From Calothrix sp. PCC 7507 (lineage in GTDB: Bacteria; Cyanobacteriota; Cyanobacteriia; Cyanobacteriales; Nostocaceae), in contig NC_019682.1 of assembly GCF_000316575.1 (NCBI RefSeq), positions 6,125,501 through 6,189,500 on the forward strand: a stretch of 64,000 nt of DNA, read 5' to 3'. Position numbers and translations under genes: made by a program. Shown piece after piece: positions 18,428 to 28,574 of the stretch; positions within the stretch are counted from its first letter, which is position 1; the number at the start of each line of letters is the position of its first letter. The notes beneath the pieces are model-generated. The model made no database searches, was not told where the DNA came from, and saw nothing but the letters and a program-made list of their open reading frames with translations.

Positions 18428-19615
18428 ATGAAACTCAGTTTATGTATGATTGTAAAAAATGAAGCAGCAACGTTGCCTAAGTGCCTAAATAGCGTCAAAA
18501 ATTTCGTAGATGAAATGATAGTGTTAGATACAGGTTCGAGCGATCGCACTCCAGAAATCGCTACAGCCTACGGTGCAACAGTACATCACTTTCAATGGTG
18601 TAATGACTTTAGTGCTGCCCGTAATGCAGCGCTCAAACATGTCACAGGGGACTGGATTTTGGTATTGGATGCTGATGAGACGCTGACACCAGAGATTGTG
18701 CCACAGATTCACTCCACAATCGAAAGCGAAGAATATCTGCTAATCAATCTAGTCCGCCATGAAGTGGGTGCAGAACAATCTCCTTATTCTCTGGTTTCTC
18801 GACTATTTCGCAATCATCCAGATATTCACTTTTCCCGTCCTTACCATGCTTTAGTCGATGACAGCGTCTCGGAAATTTTAACAACAGAATCCCATTGGCA
18901 GATAGGTTATTTACAAGGGGTAGCTATTCTGCATAAGGGGTATCAAAAAGCAGCGATCGCCCAAGGTAATAAGTATGCCAAAGCACGAGCAGCAATGGAA
19001 CAATTTCTGGCTACTCATCCTGATGACCCTTATGTTTGCAGCAAATTAGGGGCATTATATGTGGAAACTGGCAAGATTGACCAAGGTCTGGAGTTGCTGA
19101 CAAGAGGAGTCGCAGCTGGTACAGAAAATTACGAGATTTTGTATGAACTCTATTACCATTTAGGCATTGCTCATAGTCGGTTACAAAATTCTCTACAAGC
19201 TATTTCCCACTATCAAGCGGCAATCAAGTTGCCCATTTATCCTATTCTGAAGTTGGGGGCATATAACAATTTAGGCAACTTATTCAAAGCCGCTGGAGAT
19301 TTGCAAGGTGCAAAAATCGCTTACGAAACAACTTTGAAAATTGACCCCAATTTTGCTACTGGACATTATAACCTGGGGATGATACGCAAAGCTTTGGGTT
19401 TATTCACGGATGCGATCGCCTCTTATCAAAAAGCCATCAAGTTAAAACCCAACTATGCAGACGCTTATCAAAATTTGGGGGTAGTGCAGCTCAAAGTTGG
19501 GAATGTCCAAGCTAGTGTTATCGCTTTCAAAAATGCGATCGCCCTTCATGCAGAAAATAACCCCGAAGAAGCACAGCGACTACGCCAGGGGTTGCGAGAG
19601 ATGGGGTTGATTTAG
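18428..19615 (+). CDS. Family 2 glycosyltransferase fused to TPR repeats
   Basis: The N-terminal GT-A domain (about 1-170) carries MIVKNEAATLPKCLNSV, then DEMIVLDTGSSDRT and the metal-binding DADE (LVLDADETL). The C-terminal half (about 190-390) is built of tetratricopeptide repeats, for example GAYNNLGNLFKAAGDLQGA and GHYNLGMIRKALGLFTDAIA. GT2-TPR fusions of this kind are frequent in cyanobacteria and often glycosylate proteins or secondary products. It ends the polysaccharide gene region. Confidence 0.9.
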   Translation: MKLSLCMIVKNEAATLPKCLNSVKNFVDEMIVLDTGSSDRTPEIATAYGATVHHFQWCNDFSAARNAALKHVTGDWILVLDADETLTPEIVPQIHSTIESEEYLLINLVRHEVGAEQSPYSLVSRLFRNHPDIHFSRPYHALVDDSVSEILTTESHWQIGYLQGVAILHKGYQKAAIAQGNKYAKARAAMEQFLATHPDDPYVCSKLGALYVETGKIDQGLELLTRGVAAGTENYEILYELYYHLGIAHSRLQNSLQAISHYQAAIKLPIYPILKLGAYNNLGNLFKAAGDLQGAKIAYETTLKIDPNFATGHYNLGMIRKALGLFTDAIASYQKAIKLKPNYADAYQNLGVVQLKVGNVQASVIAFKNAIALHAENNPEEAQRLRQGLREMGLI

Positions 19616-19618
19616 GAA

Positions 19619-19655
19619 CAGTTATCAGTTATCAGTTATCAGTTATCAGTTATCA
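19619..19655. repeat. Heptanucleotide tandem repeat (AGTTATC)5
   Basis: Five near-perfect copies of the AGTTATC unit follow the TPR-glycosyltransferase stop codon. The inverse form (GATAACTG) reappears at 19815-19850 beside aspC, so the 235-bp gap is flanked by inverted repeats. Confidence 0.85.
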
Positions 19656-19850
19656 AATTTACTCAGGAATTACGCAACTGGCACATGAAATTCACTTGGC
19701 TTAAGAGGGGACACCTCGACTACGCTCAGTGCAGACGCTCGTGCCTCGCTAACACTGCGCTATCGCTGGGGACGGAAAAATCAAATGAAACAACATGACA
19801 CTCACGTAAGTCCTATAACTGTTTACTGATAACTGTTTACTGATAACTGA

Positions 19851-21017
19851 CTAAAGACGCGATCGCACAAACTTATCCAATCGCTCAATTCCCTTTTCAA
19901 TTGTTGCCAAATCGGTGGCGTAGGAAAGGCGGATATTGTCATCAGCACCAAAGGCGATTCCGGGAATGACAGCGACTTGATGTTTTTCTAACAAAGCGTC
20001 ACAAAATTCTAGGGATTTCAGTCCGGTTTTGCTGATGTCAGGGAACAGATAAAAAGCACCATCAGGTTTAACAGTACTCAATCCGGGGATGGCGTTAAGT
20101 CCGTCTAGCATTACCTGTCGCCGTTTAGCAAAAGCTTGGCGCATTTCTTCGACGCAGTCTTGAGAACTTTGTAGCGCGGCGATCGCACCATATTGGGCAA
20201 AGGTACAAACGTTAGATGTACTATGCCCTTGGATGGTACTTGCGGCTTTAATAATTTCTACTGGCCCCGCTAAATAACCCAATCGCCACCCTGTCATCGA
20301 GTAAGCTTTAGCAAACCCGTTACTAATCAAGGTGCGATTAAAAATTTCCTTCCCCAGGGAACCAATGCTGACATGTTTTGCACCGTCATAGAGAATCTTT
20401 TCGTAAATCTCATCAGAGACAACTAAGATGTCTGCATCAACAACTACCTCCGCCAGGGCTTTAATTTCCTCTGGCGTGTACACCATCCCAGTGGGATTTG
20501 ATGGAGAATTGAGGATAAATAGCTTTGTTTTCGGCGTAATCGCTTTACGCAATTGTTCAGGAGTAATTTTATAACCAGTTGCGGCATCAGTGCGAACAAT
20601 CACTGACACCCCACCAACCAGAGTTACCATTTCGGGATAACTCAGCCAATAAGGGGACGGGATGATTACCTCATCACCTGGATCAATCAGGGCGACTATC
20701 AAGTTATATAGAGAATGCTTACCACCATTGGTAACAATGACATTCTCAGACTGATAATCTAGACCATTATCGGTTTTCAGCTTGTGGGCGATCGCTTCCC
20801 TTAACTTTGGTTCTCCTGCGGCTGCACCATATTTGGTTTTGCCTTCATCCAAAGCTTTTACTGCTGCTGCTTTGATATGCGCTGGAGTGTCAAAATCCGG
20901 TTCTCCAGCGCTAAAACTACATACATCTATACCCTCTGCCTTCATAGCCTTAGCTTTAGCTGCGATCGCTAAGGTTAAAGAAGGCGTTACTTGACTCACT
21001 CTTGCTGCCAGCTTCAT
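19851..21017 (-). CDS. aspC: Aspartate aminotransferase (class I, PLP)
   Basis: The 388-residue fold-type I aminotransferase shows [14 protein letters not shown] near the N-terminus, SPSNPTG (substrate carboxylate and PLP region), [10 protein letters not shown], and the PLP-lysine segment [17 protein letters not shown]. This is the prokaryotic 1-beta group, whose members convert aspartate and 2-oxoglutarate to oxaloacetate and glutamate, some with prephenate activity. The frame extends six codons up to a TTG, but the ATG at 21017, giving MKLAARVSQ, fits the family start. It stands alone. Confidence 0.92.
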   Translation of the reverse strand: MKLAARVSQVTPSLTLAIAAKAKAMKAEGIDVCSFSAGEPDFDTPAHIKAAAVKALDEGKTKYGAAAGEPKLREAIAHKLKTDNGLDYQSENVIVTNGGKHSLYNLIVALIDPGDEVIIPSPYWLSYPEMVTLVGGVSVIVRTDAATGYKITPEQLRKAITPKTKLFILNSPSNPTGMVYTPEEIKALAEVVVDADILVVSDEIYEKILYDGAKHVSIGSLGKEIFNRTLISNGFAKAYSMTGWRLGYLAGPVEIIKAASTIQGHSTSNVCTFAQYGAIAALQSSQDCVEEMRQAFAKRRQVMLDGLNAIPGLSTVKPDGAFYLFPDISKTGLKSLEFCDALLEKHQVAVIPGIAFGADDNIRLSYATDLATIEKGIERLDKFVRSRL

Positions 21018-21344
21018 GCTTACTTTCTTTGGCAAATCTCTAACCTATTATAAGAATATCCCAGAATCCCCATCGAAATTTGCCTTTTCCGAATTCCTTC
21101 GTTAAGTAGCCATCATCAACTGCGTACACCAGACGCATGAAAGAGAAACAACCTCTTGCATAAATGCTTAAATTGTCATGTTTCGCTCCGCTCAACATCT
21201 GGTGAGATTCTTCTCTCTACTGCGTTCCGTTCAGAATGACATTCCTGATTTTTTGACTTTTGCAAGAGGTCTAATAAGGCAAAAGTAAAAAGAAATAATA
21301 CTTATACTGCAAGCTTTTGCTTGGTTTATTTACGCCAAGCTGTA
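21018..21344. other. Intergenic region with an AGACCTCTTGCA-ended repeat
   Basis: Positions 21149-21272 are bounded by ACCTCTTGCA and TGCAAGAGGTCT, the same inverted ends as the outer element at 32548-33124. The interior (GTTTCGCTCCGC...GCGTTCCGTTCAGAATGAC) is a common low-coding repeat. No gene is supported. Confidence 0.6.
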
Positions 21345-22397
21345 CTAGTATTTTTTACTATCCCCCTTGCACCCTGCACCCTGCTCCCTTGCTTCTTTAC
21401 CACCTACAATCCATGAAAGCAAATCTCGTTCGGGTTTAGCCACGTTAAATAGATGTAATCCAAAATCTCTCGAAAGATCCTCACAAACCTTTGTACCCCT
21501 GACACTATTTCCTTTTTTATCTAAAAGTGGTGAGAATATCCCCACGCCAATTTTCTCAGGAACTACGGCAGTAATCCCACCACCCACACCACTTTTGGCA
21601 GGAATTCCCACGCGGTAGGCCCATTCCCCAGAATAGTCATACATCCCACAGGTGAGCATAACGCTAATTACATCTTGGACATAACGCTCATCAATTGCCC
21701 GTTCTTGGGTAACTGGGTTAACACCACCATTAGCGAGGGTAGCAGCCATGACTGCTAGGTTGTGAGCATTAACCAGAATGGAACATTGCTGAAAATAGAG
21801 GTCGAGGGTTTCTTCAATGCGATCGCTTACCATGCCACAGTTAAGCATTAAATAGGCGATCGCTCGGTTGCGGTTCCCGGTTGCTCTCTCTGATAAAAAA
21901 ACCGGAACATTGATACTCAATTCTGTACCTGTGTAACGACGAAACATATCCAGGATACGTTTTAGACGTTCAGTGGCACTATTACCTTTAATTAAATCAG
22001 TAGTAGCGATCGCTCCGGAATTGACCATCGGGTTATACGGACGATTGGTTTTCTCGTCTAGAACAATGGAGTTAAACGCTTCCCCTGTTGGCTCTACACT
22101 CACCTTACTATTGACGTACTCCCTACCATGATCCTCCAGCGCCAAACCATAGACAAAGGCTTTAGAAATCGACTGGAGAGTAAACTGCTGCTGACAATCC
22201 CCTACCTCAAAAATTTGACCATCAACTGCAACAACAGATATCCCGAACCAAGCAGGGTTAGCTAATGCTAGTTCAGGAATATAGTTAGCAACTGCACCAT
22301 CATTCAAAGATTGATAATTTGTATGCAAGTCGGTGAGATAAGAGTCAAATGGAGAGACAACAGCTGGAATTGACTGTAAATCACTGATTTCTGTCAT
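21345..22397 (-). CDS. glsA: Glutaminase A with repeat-derived C-terminal tail
   Basis: This serine-dependent glutaminase hydrolyses glutamine to glutamate and ammonia. The beta-lactamase-like catalytic motifs are visible: S-I-S-K (76-79, [10 protein letters not shown]), Tyr/Asn-containing [21 protein letters not shown] and the Gly-rich KSGVGGGI. The core ends at about [16 protein letters not shown]. The last 18 residues ([13 protein letters not shown]...) are encoded by CCCTGCA-type heptamer repeats (21361-21395), so the tail is probably a recent extension. It is divergent from the DUF72 gene. Confidence 0.93.
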   Translation of the reverse strand: MTEISDLQSIPAVVSPFDSYLTDLHTNYQSLNDGAVANYIPELALANPAWFGISVVAVDGQIFEVGDCQQQFTLQSISKAFVYGLALEDHGREYVNSKVSVEPTGEAFNSIVLDEKTNRPYNPMVNSGAIATTDLIKGNSATERLKRILDMFRRYTGTELSINVPVFLSERATGNRNRAIAYLMLNCGMVSDRIEETLDLYFQQCSILVNAHNLAVMAATLANGGVNPVTQERAIDERYVQDVISVMLTCGMYDYSGEWAYRVGIPAKSGVGGGITAVVPEKIGVGIFSPLLDKKGNSVRGTKVCEDLSRDFGLHLFNVAKPERDLLSWIVGGKEAREQGAGCKGDSKKY

Positions 22398-22744
22398 AGG
22401 TTTTTAATGTAAATTTGATACTCAATATACGGTGATTTTTAAACCTTTAAAGTCTTCTCAGATGAGGATTTATTTACAGAGATTTTGATAAATAACGTGA
22501 TATTTAGCACATATATAGGAATTAAATAACCAAGCAATTAAGCAGTATTAATTTAATAATGTATCTACTTGGAGATTTTTGTAAACAGCGATCGCCCGAT
22601 TTATAGCGGTTTTCAGTAGGGGTGGGGTTTCCCCGCCCTTGATATTGATCGCCCGATTTATCACCGTAACTGGCCTGTACAATTAGAGATGGAATATTTT
22701 ATAGCTACTCTGAGTTTTCCACTAGATTGTTTCTATCAAAGCTT
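22398..22744. other. Divergent intergenic region between glsA and the DUF72 gene
   Basis: The region is AT-rich near glsA and contains a GGGGTGGGGTTTCCCCGCCC palindrome at 22620-22639, with GCGATCGCCCGATTTAT repeated twice around it. Promoters of both genes should lie here, but no convincing -35/-10 pair stands out. Confidence 0.45.
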
Positions 22745-23599
22745 GTGAACTTCTTTATTGGGTGTGCAGTCTGGGCATATAAAGGATGGGTAGGCGAACT
22801 TTATCCTCAAGGTACTCGCACTACTGACTTTCTTCACCTCTACAGCCGTCGCTTCACCACGGTTGAAGGGAATACCACGTTTTATGCTACACCCAACCAA
22901 GAAACCGTCAGCCGTTGGGCTAGTGAAACACCACCTGATTTTGAATTCTGCCTGAAATTACCACGAGACATCACCCACAAAGGTTTACTACAGCCTTATA
23001 TCCCTGCGGCTCTCAAATTTCTTGAGGAGATGCGCCCTCTGGGTAAGCGTTTGGGTCCGATATTTGCCCAGCTACCACCGAGTTACGCACCCACGTTATT
23101 AGAAGATTTGACCACCTTTCTCGCAGCTTGGCCGCGTTCAGTTACGCCTCTAGCGCTAGAAGTTAGACATCAAGACTGGTTTAAGGAACCCCATGCTAGT
23201 AATTTGACGACGCTTTTAGAAAAGTTAGGTGTGGGCAGAGTTCTGTTAGATACGCGCCCGATCTATAGCGGAGATGATGACCCGCAATTAGACTCAGAAC
23301 GGCGCAAACCCAAATTACCAGTAGAATTTAGCGTCACAGCACCTTTTAGCCTAATTAGATTTATCTCACATCCTGATTTATCTGTGAATCAGCCTTTTAT
23401 GGCAGAGTGGGTGACACAGATTCAGCAGTGGTTGGAAGCAGGAGTACGGATTTATTTTTTTGTACATTGTCCCACAGAAGAACATTCTCCTATCACAGCA
23501 CGCCACTTTCAACAACTATTAGAACAAAGTGGTATCGATATTCCACCTCTACCGTGGAATAACCTGGATCGTCCTCCCAATCAACTCAGTTTATGGTGA
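22745..23599 (+). CDS. DUF72 family protein (YecE-like)
   Basis: The product shows the DUF72 opening FFIGCAVWAYKGWVGELYP, the YSRRFTTVEGNTTFYATP segment, FCLKLPRDITHKG and PIFAQLPPSY, all characteristic of this TIM-barrel-like family. Length (284-290 residues) is usual. Function is unknown. The frame opens at a TTG (22727); the GTG at 22745, giving VNFFIGCAVW, matches the usual family start better. No strong ribosome binding site decides it. Confidence 0.85.
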   Translation: MNFFIGCAVWAYKGWVGELYPQGTRTTDFLHLYSRRFTTVEGNTTFYATPNQETVSRWASETPPDFEFCLKLPRDITHKGLLQPYIPAALKFLEEMRPLGKRLGPIFAQLPPSYAPTLLEDLTTFLAAWPRSVTPLALEVRHQDWFKEPHASNLTTLLEKLGVGRVLLDTRPIYSGDDDPQLDSERRKPKLPVEFSVTAPFSLIRFISHPDLSVNQPFMAEWVTQIQQWLEAGVRIYFFVHCPTEEHSPITARHFQQLLEQSGIDIPPLPWNNLDRPPNQLSLW

Positions 23600-23954
23600 G
23601 GCTTCCCATCCAAAAATTTGTAGATTTACTCAGAAAACACATCTAGTGCTATCATAACAAGCCCTTAAAACACCAGATTTAGAATAGTCTTCATAAAGAA
23701 GAATATTCATAATTTTTTGACTTTTACAATATATCTAATACTTACTAGTTGCCAAAAGAGGGATAATAGTTATTGCGATTCTTTTATGATAACACTCGAT
23801 ACAGCGCACCCCTATAAAAGGGGTAATACCCCTCTTTGCAAAAATGCAAATGAGGTATGAATAACGTCCAAATATAACAACAACAAGATATTGATTGTTG
23901 GTGTGGATTTGATTGAGACGATTTTTTTGAGCAGTTACACCAAAGGAGGTTGAG
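23600..23954. other. Intergenic region with small hairpins and a strong RBS at its end
   Basis: Near 23812-23852 are an AGGGGTAATACCCCT hairpin and a TTGCAAAAATGCAA hairpin side by side, which could form a terminator or leader structure. An AAAGGAGG ribosome binding site at about 23941 belongs to the next gene. No other gene is seen. Confidence 0.5.
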
Positions 23955-24395
23955 ATGAGTCGTCTTCTTTATGAAAAATCAGTTTCCTATAAAGGATATC
24001 TCATCATCCCATTTGTTTTTGGCAAAGCCAATAAATATGAGATTTATTCGTATAAACTCTTGTCAGAACTTGGATATAAAAGCCAATTTCACAAAGCAGA
24101 AAATCCAGCGCGGATCTATGGCAATAGCATCAGTAATATCCTGGAAATTGCCAAAGAACATATTGATAAAAATGCAGAGTTTGTCAATCAAGGGGATAAT
24201 TTTAAATCCCGCTACGTTTTTCGGAATAATTTGATTATAGTTTTTCAAGAAGGTGGTAAATATTTCTACGATCATTATCCACCAGAATTGTTGAATAACA
24301 TTGCCGCACCAAAATTATTCAAATCAGAATATGAGTGCCTAAACTGGATTAAACAGGGACTGGATGGGCGATATGTCCGGACATTAGGAAGATAA
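23955..24395 (+). CDS. Conserved-looking hypothetical protein
   Basis: I do not recognise this 146-residue protein. It is soluble in appearance, rich in Tyr, Lys and Asn, with no signal peptide, membrane segment or repeat. An unusually strong ribosome binding site (AAAGGAGG, six bases before ATG) supports real translation. It stands alone between a DUF72 gene and a Uma2 gene. No function is offered. Confidence 0.65.
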   Translation: MSRLLYEKSVSYKGYLIIPFVFGKANKYEIYSYKLLSELGYKSQFHKAENPARIYGNSISNILEIAKEHIDKNAEFVNQGDNFKSRYVFRNNLIIVFQEGGKYFYDHYPPELLNNIAAPKLFKSEYECLNWIKQGLDGRYVRTLGR

Positions 24396-24548
24396 AGTTA
24401 TCTCATTCCCCTTTCCCTCTCCTTATTTAAGAAGAGGGTGAGGTTTTTGCAGGATTTTGGCTAATGCGATCGCTTGCTGTTTACTATTTCTACAGCTTTA
24501 GCGATCGCAAGTAATCATCACCAATTACTTGCAACCTCCTACCATACG

Positions 24549-25352
24549 CTAACCCACGGTATCAGGATCGACACCCAAGGCACGCAAACGTTCACGCAAA
24601 GACTCATTTTCTTGTTCTACCGTGTCCGCACGTTGGCGTTCAGTTTCCGCACGTTGGCGTTCAGCTTCCGCACGTTGGCGTTCAGCTTCCGCACGTTGGC
24701 GTTCAGCTTCCGCACGCTCATCTCCAGTTAGGAGTAAATTACCTTGTTCATCCCACCACCGCAACCAAGGCACTTCTGTATTGAACATAAAATGACCTTG
24801 CCAAATCCCCAACTCCACACCCATAGGCTCAATTAAATAACGTCCTCTACTATTAGGAAGCATTTTTTCGTAATGATTAGTAATCAATTGATAGACTTCC
24901 ACGGACGATTTTTTGACTTCGTAAATACCATAATAAGGTGGACGGATAATATTTTCATAAATCCAGAATTTCCCTTTGTAGGGAGTTTTATCCCGTTCTT
25001 CCTCACCATTTCCTGACACAAATTCTAAAACAATCAATGGCGCAATCAATTCTTGCCAAAAGACATAAGAACGTCGGAATTGACCATTGAGAGTTGGGGG
25101 AACATTAGGTACATAAAACCAATCTGGTGCTTCTGCACCTTTTTCTGGTGGATCTGTGAGCCGCCAGTATATGCCGGAATCTTGACCAATGCAATAATAT
25201 CCATCAGGATGAATTTCTTGTAACCGTGGCAGAATGGAATCGGTCAAGAGAATACTTTGCGGATGTTCCTGAAAATTTTTCACAAAAGTACCATCAGAAT
25301 CTGGTAGCTGGGTGTGATCTGGTAGAGCAAGATTGTTGGCTGCGATCACCAT
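24549..25352 (-). CDS. Uma2 family (DUF820) putative nuclease with heptad-repeat tail
   Basis: The N-terminal two thirds has the Uma2 restriction-endonuclease-like fold pattern: PDGYYCIGQDSGIYWR, PLIVLEFVSGNGEEERD (acidic active-site strand), then YYGIYEVKKSSVEVYQL. The C-terminus (about 215-267) is a charged coiled coil of repeated RAEAERQ units followed by ENESLRERLRALGVDP, the normal end of this cyanobacterial group. The heptads come from 21-bp DNA repeats (24628-24720). Uma2 genes are abundant in cyanobacteria and their role is not settled. Confidence 0.88.
   Translation of the reverse strand: MVIAANNLALPDHTQLPDSDGTFVKNFQEHPQSILLTDSILPRLQEIHPDGYYCIGQDSGIYWRLTDPPEKGAEAPDWFYVPNVPPTLNGQFRRSYVFWQELIAPLIVLEFVSGNGEEERDKTPYKGKFWIYENIIRPPYYGIYEVKKSSVEVYQLITNHYEKMLPNSRGRYLIEPMGVELGIWQGHFMFNTEVPWLRWWDEQGNLLLTGDERAEAERQRAEAERQRAEAERQRAETERQRADTVEQENESLRERLRALGVDPDTVG
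24628..24720. repeat. 21-bp tandem repeats encoding RAEAERQ heptads
   Basis: Four to five copies of CGCACGTTGGCGTTCAGCTTC (one base beyond twenty is omitted in neighbouring copies that vary) lie within the Uma2 gene. The 21-bp period keeps frame and heptad phase, so copy-number change would lengthen the coiled coil by exactly two helical turns. Confidence 0.8.
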
Positions 25353-25515
25353 CGTGTTACCTCACCGAAATCATAAAGGCGCATAATATAGTTTAGCTAA
25401 ATCTGCGTTAAATCAATGACAACCCTTCCACCAACCACCAGTCGAAGGGTCGAAGTGGGGTTAGAGTTTCCCTCCGCTTTCAATGAGATGCTCTTATTGT
25501 GGTCTTAGTAAATAA

Positions 25516-27027
25516 TTATGGTAGCCAAAAATCAGGCAAGATAGATTTACCTAAATGTCGCATAGTTCGGTTAATAGTTCTCGCTACTTGTATATGTGCT
25601 TCATCTTCCTCAACAGATAAAATTTCTGCTAATTGACCTCTTCCTAAAGCAGAAACTACTAAATTAGCCGCCTCTAAACCTGTAACATAAGCCTTTTCTT
25701 GTGACCAAGAACCGTGACGATTGACTATCCAATCTCCACTCATAAATACATTCTCAAAACTTGTTTTAGCAGGCAACATATGTCGATAGCTACCAGGGGC
25801 AAAGTGTGTTACTGCCTGTGGTAAACGAATCACACTGCTATCAATAACTTTTGCTGATTGAAATGCTGGTACACAAGTTGCTAAATAACCCTGGACTATC
25901 GAGACAATTTCTACATCACTCAGATTGAGAAATTGATTGGCGTGATAAAAATCAGCCTCAATCACTGTACCTGGTTCATCTTTATATTCATCATGCAAAG
26001 CATTCAAATCAAAAAATGTCCATCCCGTTGTAGCATCAAATCCAAAGCAAGCATTAGAAGGACGAGGAATGTCAATTTTACGGTCAAACCATAGCCGCGT
26101 TGCTAAAACATCAATGGCTCCCAAATTATGCAAATTGCGGAATTCTTCACGGCTTTGTAAGCTAGGACTAGAAGAGACAATTTTTTTCATACCTGTGATA
26201 CCCACGGCAAAAATTACAGCATCGGCTGCAAACACTTCATCACCGCAGACAACACCCGTCGCTCGATTATTACTATCAACAATTAGGTCAGTGACACGGC
26301 GTTTTGATAGCACTGTTGCACCAGCCTTTTCAATCTGTTCTACCCAAGGAGAAAATATCTTTTCCCCCACAGTTCCCCGACACCAAACTACATCAAAATC
26401 ATGTTGGTGAGCCAGAATAAAAAAGTAGAGCATTCCTAACGTGGCGGCGGCTGAACATTGTTCTCCAGGGGCAAATAAACCCACCAATAACATGGGTTCA
26501 AAAGCATCTTTATATAGCCTTGCAGAAACAGCAAAATCTTTGAACAATTCACGGGCGGTGAGCAAGTCATAACGTCGCCAAGCTGCATCAGAATTGTCGA
26601 AATCAACGACGGCATAAAGTAAAGGTAAGGCACTAAGACGGTCAATTAATGGCAATCGCTGAAATTGAGTGTAGAGAAATGTGCCCAGAGGTGCCGGGAG
26701 TCGTGGTAAATCTTGAAATATTGGGGATTCAACTTCCAATCCTGCGGGGGAATATTGAGCAGAACGAGTCCAAGTTGTGAAAGGATTAATTTCTAATTCA
26801 TTGATCAGGGAAAAAATATTTCTGTAAGGATACCAGAAGCCATGAATACCTGCTTCTACAGATTTTCCTGCGGCTGTTTTCCAGCCTGCGACTAATCCAC
26901 CGGGATAGGAACCTGCTTCTAGCAGTGTCACATCATACCCTTGTTTGGCTAAGTGGTAGGTTGCTCCCAAACCAGCCCAACCAGCACCTACAACTACTAC
27001 CCGTTTTTGTTGTGACTCTGCTGTCAT
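25516..27027 (-). CDS. FAD-dependent carotenoid-desaturase-like amine oxidase
   Basis: The N-terminus has the FAD-binding dinucleotide motif VVVVGAGWAGLGATYHLAKQGYDVTLLEAGSYPGG (residues 10-44). The C-terminus has the second flavin motif ENVFMSGDWIVNRHGSWSQEKAYVTGLEAANLV. This arrangement and the 503-residue length fit the phytoene/zeta-carotene desaturase (CrtP/CrtQ) branch of the amine-oxidase superfamily. Whether it acts on a carotenoid, a hopanoid precursor or another lipid cannot be told. No other carotenoid gene is adjacent. Confidence 0.82.
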   Translation of the reverse strand: MTAESQQKRVVVVGAGWAGLGATYHLAKQGYDVTLLEAGSYPGGLVAGWKTAAGKSVEAGIHGFWYPYRNIFSLINELEINPFTTWTRSAQYSPAGLEVESPIFQDLPRLPAPLGTFLYTQFQRLPLIDRLSALPLLYAVVDFDNSDAAWRRYDLLTARELFKDFAVSARLYKDAFEPMLLVGLFAPGEQCSAAATLGMLYFFILAHQHDFDVVWCRGTVGEKIFSPWVEQIEKAGATVLSKRRVTDLIVDSNNRATGVVCGDEVFAADAVIFAVGITGMKKIVSSSPSLQSREEFRNLHNLGAIDVLATRLWFDRKIDIPRPSNACFGFDATTGWTFFDLNALHDEYKDEPGTVIEADFYHANQFLNLSDVEIVSIVQGYLATCVPAFQSAKVIDSSVIRLPQAVTHFAPGSYRHMLPAKTSFENVFMSGDWIVNRHGSWSQEKAYVTGLEAANLVVSALGRGQLAEILSVEEDEAHIQVARTINRTMRHLGKSILPDFWLP

Positions 27028-27051
27028 TCCCGCCTCGCTTATTTTTATTAA

Positions 27052-27495
27052 TTACTGCAAATTTTTTTTTGTTAATAAACTGTCTATATCACTTGAAAAA
27101 TGGCAAATGTCAGGAAAAGGAGCATCATATTCAATCTGCACATTTTCTAGAGCTTCTTGATAGCAATCGGTGTAAATTTCTAGTAAATAATTCTGTAAAC
27201 TAGGAGAATCTTTTAGAATATCTCTCAACTGCGATTGGGTTCTTTTGATTGTCACTTCCCAGCCACGATAAAAATCTGGCAGAGGAACATATTGAAGTTT
27301 TAAAGCATGTTCAAATAAAGTGGTGAGGCGATTTTTCAACTCTCGCTTATCTTTCTTTCCCAAGGATTCAATTTCCTCAATCAAATTATCCCAATCAACT
27401 TGATTAAATTCCTCTGCTTTTAGTTTACTGACAGTATCTACAATCCAGAGAGCAAAATCTTGCTCGTAGAGGGTTTTTACTGATATTTTGTTCAT
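27052..27495 (-). CDS. DUF29 family protein
   Basis: The 147-residue protein has the DUF29 pattern: LYEQDFALWIVDTVSKLKAEEFNQVDWDNLIEEIESLGKKDKRELKNRLTTLFEHALKLQY, then WEVTIKRTQSQLRDILKDSPSL. The family is widespread in cyanobacteria with no assigned function. It is all-helical by appearance. It lies 24 bp upstream of the flavoprotein gene on the same strand and may be cotranscribed with it. Confidence 0.88.
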   Translation of the reverse strand: MNKISVKTLYEQDFALWIVDTVSKLKAEEFNQVDWDNLIEEIESLGKKDKRELKNRLTTLFEHALKLQYVPLPDFYRGWEVTIKRTQSQLRDILKDSPSLQNYLLEIYTDCYQEALENVQIEYDAPFPDICHFSSDIDSLLTKKNLQ

Positions 27496-27662
27496 AGGAT
27501 TTATCTGCTATTTATTTCAATTTTAGTAGATTGGCGTAAATAATTATCATTGGGAGCAGGCAGGAGAGAGGAGACAGAAGACTGGAGGGAAGAGGGTTTT
27601 AGACTTGTTTACTTTTACTCACATAGTTTGGTTTTATTGTACCGACTTACTTTACCTGAGTT

Positions 27663-27772
27663 GTGTAGGTTGGGTTGAGGAACGTAGACGCTGGATGTGG
27701 CTTAAGGCAGGGTCTACCAACATTCAGAGGCCTTGGTTTTGTTGGGTTTCACTTCGTTCCACCCAACCTACA
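27663..27772. repeat. Inverted-repeat element with GTGTAGGTTGGGT ends
   Basis: GTGTAGGTTGGGTTGA at the left and its near-inverse ending ACCCAACCTACAC at the right bound about 110 bp. A partial copy (GTTGGGTTTCACTCCGTTCAACCCAACCTACACC) lies near 37618-37651. It is a dispersed non-coding repeat. Confidence 0.65.
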
Positions 27773-27806
27773 CTGATTTTTATTTTTACAGAGTCATAGA
27801 AGAGCG

Positions 27807-28190
27807 TTAGACTGAGAGGCTTGCGAGTTCACGTTCAACGCGACTGAGACGTTCTGAGTAACTTTTCATTACCTTAAGAGCAAATACGGGTGTTTCTTGA
27901 ACAGCAAAGAGAAATGTTTCTTCATCAAGAAAAGCTAGCTTAGTATCAGTCTTAGCAACAGCTGTATAGGTTCTATTTTTTACTCCTACAAGTACACCAG
28001 CACCAAAAACTTCCCCAGTTTCGATTGCTTCTACTACTTTCCCATTGACTAATACGTCAACCTCTCCTTCCAGAATTCCATATATAAATTCGCCAGGTTC
28101 TCCTTCTGCAAAAATAACTTGACCTGCGGAAAATACTTGAGGATTTGGCTGTTTTTGAAAGATGCTGAGTGTAACTACAGGACTTAACAT
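27807..28190 (-). CDS. Stand-alone cyclic nucleotide-binding domain protein
   Basis: The 127-residue protein is essentially one cNMP-binding beta-roll: FSAGQVIFAEGEPGEFIYGILEGEVDVLVNGKVVEAIETGEVFGAGVLV followed by TYTAVAKTDTKLAFLDEETF and a C-terminal helix. There is no DNA-binding domain. The phosphate-binding cassette lacks the usual FGE-R-A pattern (it reads FGAG...NRTYTA), so cAMP or cGMP binding is doubtful. A signalling or scaffold role is inferred. Confidence 0.85.
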   Translation of the reverse strand: MLSPVVTLSIFQKQPNPQVFSAGQVIFAEGEPGEFIYGILEGEVDVLVNGKVVEAIETGEVFGAGVLVGVKNRTYTAVAKTDTKLAFLDEETFLFAVQETPVFALKVMKSYSERLSRVERELASLSV

Positions 28191-28472
28191 AAGACAAGTA
28201 CCTAAATTCTTGATGTTTAGATGAGTGCTGGGAATAGGTTACAGAAAACGAGAAAAACACCTCTGTTTATGGTGGTTAACCGTCATTCTCTGGAAAATCC
28301 CTGATTTGTGTTTAAAGTCAGCTTCTACTCGTTGGGGTGTTACAGGTAACTCCAACGTTTGATAACTGGTGTGCCCAATCTGCTATGTGCAATAACTGAG
28401 TCATGGCTAGGATAAAACACCAAGGGTTAACATTTAGTTAACCCTTGGTAAAGCAAAATTATTTGGAAATAA

Positions 28473-28545
28473 CGAGCGCGGAGGGATTTGAACCCCCGAC
28501 CCACAGAACCGGAATCTGTTGCTCTATCCACTGAGCTACGCGCCC
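28473..28545 (-). tRNA. tRNA-Arg (anticodon CCG)
   Basis: Read on the minus strand, the acceptor stem GGGCGCG pairs with CGCGCTC (one G-T), the D-arm is GCTCAGTGGATAGAGC, and the anticodon arm ACAGA-TTCCGGT-TCTGT gives anticodon CCG. The T-arm has GGTTCAAATCC, and the discriminator is G. CCA is not encoded. The gene is a complete cloverleaf. Confidence 0.95.
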
Positions 28546-28574
28546 TCGTCCTGATAGATTATAGCATAAAAATG

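Noticed and set aside
24474-24731. Plus-strand frame with repeated TLAFSFR
   Set aside because: Antisense shadow of the heptad repeats in the Uma2 gene.
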